A DNA stretch of 9,298 nucleotides from Candidatus Wallbacteria bacterium (GTDB lineage Bacteria > Muiribacteriota > JAQTZZ01). Shown piece after piece: positions 5,677 through 9,298 of the stretch (positions are counted from its first letter, which is position 1; every line of letters starts with the position of its first letter). The notes below the pieces were generated by a model that worked only from the letters and a program-made list of their open reading frames with translations, made no database searches and was not told the DNA's origin. The stretch lies in assembly GCA_028711905.1 (NCBI GenBank), contig JAQTRI010000121.1, positions 1 to 9,298 on the forward strand. The letters run 5' to 3'. Made by a program: the position numbers and the translations under genes.

Positions 5677-5726
5677 GGCACGGCCAGTCCCCGGAGCAAC
5701 CCGGAGCAACGCGGCCAGTCCCCGAT
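5677..5726 (+). repeat. Two right-half elements in tandem
   Basis: GGGCACGGCCAGTCCCCGG at 5677-5694 and GCGGCCAGTCCCCGA at 5711-5725 are right arms without left partners, separated by a short duplicated CCCGGAGCAAC. They lie directly downstream of the stop codon of the five-gene operon and are probably decayed copies. Confidence 0.8.
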
Positions 5727-5748
5727 GTATGGACGACCCCGGATCTTC

Positions 5749-6165
5749 TTACTCGTCAATTGTGCCGTGATACCGGCATCTGATGCGCCATCCGCCGGCT
5801 TCGTTCACGATCAGGTACGAATCCCCGGGCTTGGCCGCCGGGCAGGACGGCAGCCTGTTTCCGGGAAAGAACCTCCCGAGTACATCGATGCCGGGCATGT
5901 CCTCGTCCGGGTGCACAGACCGATACTGCCTGAGAATGTTCTCCAGATTGCGCATGGTGTCCCGGCAGGCCCTGGTCTGCGCCCGATCCAGATGGGTTCC
6001 GTTAAGCAATGGTCTTTTAGTCATCGGATTATGGACATTGAAATACCACCAGCCCAGGGAGGTGAAAATCAAAAACAGAATCAGTTTCCTGATGCCGCGC
6101 GATCGGCACCTTTCCGCGAACTTCTGCACAAAACTTTCGCCATTGAAGCGGAAGTTGTCACTCAT
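5749..6165 (-). CDS. Small single-pass membrane protein, pseudopilin-like C-terminus, 138 aa
   Basis: The N-terminal 27 residues are basic (four arginines and a lysine just before the hydrophobic part). One membrane segment follows at about 28-44 (LILFLIFTSLGWWYF), with the C-terminal 94 residues predicted outside by the positive-inside rule. The outer part has Cys67, an amphipathic helix (NLENILRQYRSV), LPSCP with Cys108, GDSYLIV, then RIRC with Cys130 and HG at 133-134. An N-terminal helix followed by LP.CP..G.Y......C..HG resembles small type II secretion or type IV pilin-like proteins, but the prepilin peptidase motif is absent. Its ATG lies inside the end of the radical SAM gene (8-nt overlap), so it is translated with it. 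Its function is unknown; it could be a partner or substrate of the enzyme. Confidence 0.85.
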   Translation of the reverse strand: MSDNFRFNGESFVQKFAERCRSRGIRKLILFLIFTSLGWWYFNVHNPMTKRPLLNGTHLDRAQTRACRDTMRNLENILRQYRSVHPDEDMPGIDVLGRFFPGNRLPSCPAAKPGDSYLIVNEAGGWRIRCRYHGTIDE

Positions 6166-7318
6166 TCATCCGCTCCAGGTAAACATCCCACAGCTTGCCG
6201 TATTCTTCTCCAAAGGCTTTGACTTCGTTCTCGGAAAGCGGCACAGTGTCGGCGTTTCCGCAGTGCTCGCAGCGTGGATATGCACGCAAATCTCCCAGAA
6301 GGTGCGCCCTGCGCAGATGATAGTAATCCGGGGAGTTCCATGCCTCAACAATCGAAACATCAGCTAAAGACGGCAGCCTGATCTCAAATTCATAGTCAGA
6401 GCAGCATGCGGCTAAGCGGCCATCCCAGTTAACAGTGACATTGCGAAAAGGCGCCGGGCAGGCGGGCCGGTTCTTTGCAACCGGTTTCAAAGTCTTATCG
6501 TCTGTCATCACCATCGTGGTGTGACGCAGAATCGTTCCAGGCTTTTTTCCCGTGTCCTGCAGCAAACCCGCCTTGCGGCAGGCATCCTGATACAAAAGCT
6601 CAAATCTCTCCTGCTCAGGCAGATAAGCCACACGGAAATACAGGCAGTCCTCAGTCGGGTGAGGCGAATCGATCACTACCTTCAGGGGAAGCCCGAGGCC
6701 GTCAAAAAAAGCCCGCCACTCGTCAACAGCCACACTTAGGGAAGAGCTGTTTTCCGGCAGCACAATGTATCCGATAACCACCTGGGGCCGGTTGAGTTTC
6801 ATGCGCTGCCTGCGTATGACGAACTCGCGGATATTGTCCCTCACCCGGGCAAAATCTTTTGTGCGCTTTATCGCCTCGAATTCTTCCGCATTGGACGAAT
6901 CGAGCGAAAAATACACCCTGCTGAAGTTGTCGGTATAGTGTCTGGCCAGATTCAGCATGCGTCCCAATAGTTTTTTTTCTACATACACGCCATTGGTGTA
7001 GAGCCAGAACTGTTCAAAAAAAGGGAATTCCAGAAAAGATTCAAAGGTCTGATCCATGAACACTGCAGCTTCCGGATGCATCAGCTGCTCTCCGAACCAG
7101 TAAAAGTTGTAAACCCCAAAAAAAGTTTCATGCCTGCAGAGACTTTCCAGAATTTTCCTGTACAAACCAGAATCCATGAATCCCAATTTACCCAGATGAA
7201 AAGGAGCAGGTCCCATACCACCGGGGTGACCATATCCCTCGCTTGCGTTCTGTCCGCAATGCCGACAGCTAAGATTGCAGTTGTCAGTAATGCCGATCTG
7301 CAATGAAGGAATTTTCAC
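6158..7318 (-). CDS. Radical SAM/SPASM domain protein, 386 aa
   Basis: The canonical CNLSCRHC motif is at 14-21 (C14, C18, C21), giving the [4Fe-4S] cluster that cleaves S-adenosylmethionine. The equivalent of the G-E-P region is WFGEQLMHPE at 74-83, and YFSLDSSN at 136-143 is the following barrel strand. A C-terminal SPASM-type region carries C287 (CPAPF), CC at 305-306 (DGRLAACCSD) and C350/C353 (CEHC), expected to bind one or more further clusters. SPASM enzymes typically modify peptides or proteins, or build cofactors, but the substrate cannot be read from the sequence. The GTG start overlaps the upstream stop by 4 nt, with GAGG about 10 nt before it. The 3' end overlaps the small membrane protein gene by 8 nt. 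Length is normal for the class and all cysteines are in place. Confidence 0.93.
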   Translation of the reverse strand: MKIPSLQIGITDNCNLSCRHCGQNASEGYGHPGGMGPAPFHLGKLGFMDSGLYRKILESLCRHETFFGVYNFYWFGEQLMHPEAAVFMDQTFESFLEFPFFEQFWLYTNGVYVEKKLLGRMLNLARHYTDNFSRVYFSLDSSNAEEFEAIKRTKDFARVRDNIREFVIRRQRMKLNRPQVVIGYIVLPENSSSLSVAVDEWRAFFDGLGLPLKVVIDSPHPTEDCLYFRVAYLPEQERFELLYQDACRKAGLLQDTGKKPGTILRHTTMVMTDDKTLKPVAKNRPACPAPFRNVTVNWDGRLAACCSDYEFEIRLPSLADVSIVEAWNSPDYYHLRRAHLLGDLRAYPRCEHCGNADTVPLSENEVKAFGEEYGKLWDVYLERMNE

Positions 7319-7890
7319 CTGATTCTGACCTCAATGGTTGAAATACTGGAGCTGAGGGGAGGATAATAAAAATAAGCCTTAAAAGACGCATCCCCCCAGG
7401 CAGGTACAACAGATCCGCTAAGCGGAGAAACTGTCATGCGGTCCAGCAGCTCGCTGCTGTGACCAAGAACACGCAGCTCGATCAGAGTTTCATAGTCTTT
7501 GGGTCCGAAATTTTTAACCTGTCCTGTAACAACGAGTACACCGCGCCTGTCAAATGAGGAAACATACCTTGAAAGGCGGATCGGTTTCTCACTCGAAAAT
7601 CCCTTTTCCTTGAATATGGCAGACAATTCATCCACCAGTTTCCAGCAGTCGTCAATGCGCTGTTCATCGAGTGCTTTTCTGGCTTCTTCCAGTTTCTGAG
7701 CCATTACTTCAGCGTCAAATTCTCTCTTGACCTGACCGAAAACCTGTCCCGGATCGGACGAATATTCCTTCAAAACTTTTTCCAGAACCAGAATACTCTC
7801 CGCCAATGTGGAATTCTGCCCAATCAATGGAAATCCGAAAACAATAAATGAGATGATTACCAAAAAAAAGCGCGCTTTTGTTTTGCTCAT
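7315..7890 (-). CDS. Exported or membrane-anchored protein with FxLYD-like beta-sandwich, 191 aa
   Basis: Residues 1-6 are basic (MSKTKAR) and 7-24 form a hydrophobic stretch ending near LIGQNS, consistent with a signal peptide or N-terminal anchor; there is no lipobox cysteine. Residues 30-98 are charged and helical, probably coiled-coil (LEEARKALDEQRIDDCWKLVDEL). Residues 104-191 look like a beta-sandwich: VLVVTGQVKNFGPKDYETLIELRVL followed by LLDR, a turn and SFKAYFYYPP, the pattern of FxLYD/DUF3426-type domains found in envelope proteins. The ATG overlaps the end of the zinc-ribbon gene as ATGA, and the stop overlaps the radical SAM start as GTGA. Lack of a good ribosome site before the ATG fits reinitiation. 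Its role is unknown, and it would face the periplasm. Confidence 0.87.
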   Translation of the reverse strand: MSKTKARFFLVIISFIVFGFPLIGQNSTLAESILVLEKVLKEYSSDPGQVFGQVKREFDAEVMAQKLEEARKALDEQRIDDCWKLVDELSAIFKEKGFSSEKPIRLSRYVSSFDRRGVLVVTGQVKNFGPKDYETLIELRVLGHSSELLDRMTVSPLSGSVVPAWGDASFKAYFYYPPLSSSISTIEVRIR

Positions 7891-8783
7891 TTCATTTTCA
7901 ATATGTCATCAGAATCAGCCGGTCGGGTTTTGCGGGTCAGCTCTTTCTCCCGCCCTTCTTCCATGATTTCCCTAACCCGCTCCTGAATGGTCTGAGGATG
8001 ATCAGGCTCTTCAGGATTAACTGCGGGCTCTGTTTTCCCATCAGCGGACTGGTTATGCTGAGAATCCATGCTTTCAGAAACACTGATCTTATCATAAAAA
8101 GCAGCGCTTTCCGCCAGGTCAAAGCCGCACTCAGGACAGAAGTTCTGGATCTTGCTCTTGATATGTCCACAGCGGGAACAACGGTACATCAGATAATTCA
8201 ATTCGACCTTCATAAGGATTTCCGCGCAGTCAGGGCAGTTGTCGGCAGCAGGATTAAAGGTGCGGAAACTGCATCTGGCGCACTTGCGTACTGTCGAAGT
8301 GTTCTGTTTAAGCTGCACGGAACTTCCGCAGTGTTCGCAAAACATATAGCCCTGGTACAGGCTCATGCCACAGGACTGACAAGCCACTGGAATAATCATC
8401 GCCATGATTTCCGGTTTCATAGCTGGAGTGCGCTTAGATTTTTCTGCTGATTGCTTCGGAACGGTCTGTTCTCCACCCCGGTCGGGCCTGGATTGTGGTC
8501 CCGCCTGCCTGCCTACCCATCTGCCGGCTGGATTTCTTTCCCATTCTTCAATATCGATTTTAAAGCCCTTTACACCGGGAATAGCTCTTACAGCCTGTTC
8601 CAGCTGGTGCAGAATTCGAGGTATCTCCGGGGGCTGGATGTCACCCCCGGTAAAATGCAGTTTTCCCGAAATATTGACAGACCCGCCGGCACTGCCAAAG
8701 CGTAATGTGCTCGTGTCAAAACGCCTGGTCACAAGCTCCCTGCGCACCCGGTTATTGATTTCAAAATCAGAAATATCAGCCAT
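7887..8783 (-). CDS. BON-like N-terminus plus three zinc ribbons, 298 aa
   Basis: Residues 6-80 resemble a BON-type alpha/beta domain: INNRVRRELVTRRFD, then VNISGKLHFTGG, a helix LHQLEQAVRAIPGV and the strand FKIDIEEWER. A basic, polar linker covers about 81-130. Three consecutive zinc ribbons follow, each with two CxxC pairs: C135/C138 with C149/C152, C168/C171 with C183/C186, and C202/C205 with C216/C219. The last 70 residues are acidic, low in complexity and helical (IQERVREIMEEGREKEL). There is no signal peptide or membrane segment, so it is probably cytoplasmic and may act as an adaptor or scaffold. The ATG overlaps the nrnA-type stop by 8 nt, with AGGAG just upstream. BON domains are mostly envelope-associated, so finding one with ribbons in the cytoplasm is unusual. 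Confidence 0.9.
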   Translation of the reverse strand: MADISDFEINNRVRRELVTRRFDTSTLRFGSAGGSVNISGKLHFTGGDIQPPEIPRILHQLEQAVRAIPGVKGFKIDIEEWERNPAGRWVGRQAGPQSRPDRGGEQTVPKQSAEKSKRTPAMKPEIMAMIIPVACQSCGMSLYQGYMFCEHCGSSVQLKQNTSTVRKCARCSFRTFNPAADNCPDCAEILMKVELNYLMYRCSRCGHIKSKIQNFCPECGFDLAESAAFYDKISVSESMDSQHNQSADGKTEPAVNPEEPDHPQTIQERVREIMEEGREKELTRKTRPADSDDILKMK

Positions 8784-9298
8784 TGTCTCCTGCTTTCTGT
8801 TTCACCAGTTCTTCCTGGGCTTTCCTGCAAACAACGGTCACTGCCTCTTCCATCGAAATGCGCATAGTGCAGCCCGAGGCTCTGGCATGGCCGCCCCCGC
8901 CAAAAGCAACAGCGATTATGCTGCAATCGATGTTCTTGCAGCGAAACTCAACCAGAACCTCGCCAGGCTCTTTTTCCATGAAATAAATCCCAAGCTCACA
9001 TTTATGAAGGCTTTTGACCTGGTAAAAAATGCCGCTCGACCAGATGTCGGTAATTTTGTCTGAGAGTTTACTCCACTCCTGATATGGAAAATCAGTTACA
9101 AACAAACCGTTTCCCATGTCTTTCATTCTGTTGATACCGAGGGCCAGCAGCTGCAGCTGGCAAATTTTGCGGCTGTTTTCCATGATGTTGACGATCTGTG
9201 AAAGCTCTACGCTGTAGGCTAAAAGACCTCTGACTGCATCAAGAGTCCTGGTAGTGACATTTTCGTTGCGGAAAAAACCTGTATCTGAGCAGATGCCC
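8776..9298 (-). CDS. nrnA: DHH-family phosphoesterase, NrnA/oligoribonuclease type (partial, N-terminus beyond window)
   Basis: The frame is open to the right edge, giving 173 C-terminal residues. Near the visible start is GICSDTGFF followed by N-x-T-T, the late DHH-domain motif of NrnA proteins (G-I-x-x-D-T-G-x-F). Close to the end is GGGGHARASG at visible residues 133-142, the DHHA1 substrate-binding glycine motif. NrnA-type enzymes degrade short RNA oligonucleotides and, in some species, 3'-phosphoadenosine 5'-phosphate, in the cytoplasm. The DHH metal-binding residues lie outside the window. The internal ATG at 9183 is not the true start because homology continues upstream. In many bacteria nrnA sits with rbfA and truB. 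Here the downstream partner is instead the zinc-ribbon gene, overlapping by 8 nt. Confidence 0.9.
   Translation of the reverse strand, partial: GICSDTGFFRNENVTTRTLDAVRGLLAYSVELSQIVNIMENSRKICQLQLLALGINRMKDMGNGLFVTDFPYQEWSKLSDKITDIWSSGIFYQVKSLHKCELGIYFMEKEPGEVLVEFRCKNIDCSIIAVAFGGGGHARASGCTMRISMEEAVTVVCRKAQEELVKQKAGDNG

Noticed and set aside
5385..5759. 124-aa minus-strand protein containing TDADLVVV, suggestive of a nucleotidyltransferase
   Set aside because: Most of it is translated copies C1 to C4 of the repeat family, and the short D-x-D-like match alone is not evidence.
7076..7306. Short plus-strand open frames across the radical SAM operon
   Set aside because: They are antisense to genes with clear motifs and lack ribosome sites.

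Overview
All supported genes read on the minus strand, so the order of transcription runs from high to low coordinates. The window has three parts: a probable cellular operon on the right (5749-9298), a repeat-rich zone with one intact gene and gene relics in the middle (about 3450-5748), and the start of what looks like a phage-defence locus on the left (1-3361). Base composition is mixed, near 50% GC. Nothing fixes the taxonomy: the radical SAM/SPASM gene, the IS200-like RAYT (REP-associated transposase) relic and the DISARM-like helicase suit a free-living, probably anaerobic bacterium such as a Desulfobacterota or related uncultured lineage. That is inference only.

Right part. Five genes overlap head to tail by 8, 4, 4 and 8 nt: a DHH-family phosphoesterase (NrnA type, N-terminus outside the window), a cytoplasmic protein with a BON-like N-terminus and three zinc ribbons, an exported or anchored protein with a beta-sandwich of FxLYD type, a radical SAM/SPASM enzyme, and a small single-pass membrane protein with a CP...C..HG C-terminus. 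The overlaps argue for one translationally coupled transcript. Apart from the nrnA end, this combination is not a pathway I recognise, and it is the best candidate here for an undescribed system.

Middle part. A 49-bp inverted-repeat element (13-nt arms, exactly 23-nt spacer) occurs four times, with extra half copies. One copy has paired base changes that keep the stem. A truncated RAYT gene carries a second repeat family inside it, an inverted pair of GTAG-type REP hairpins, and ends in the first family. Upstream of the RAYT start is a perfect 40-bp AT-rich palindrome made of four 8-mers. The zone also holds a nine-unit 21-bp tandem repeat, an intact gene for a 204-residue protein made of two 97-residue copies (about 55% identical), and a short C-terminal relic resembling phage Gp37/Gp68 (DUF5131) proteins.

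Left part. A GTG-start gene for a 318-residue unknown protein overlaps by 10 nt a large SNF2-type helicase that runs off the window end. The helicase resembles DrmD of class 1 DISARM and the helicases of DUF1156/DUF499-type methylation-linked defence loci. Partner genes would lie beyond position 1.
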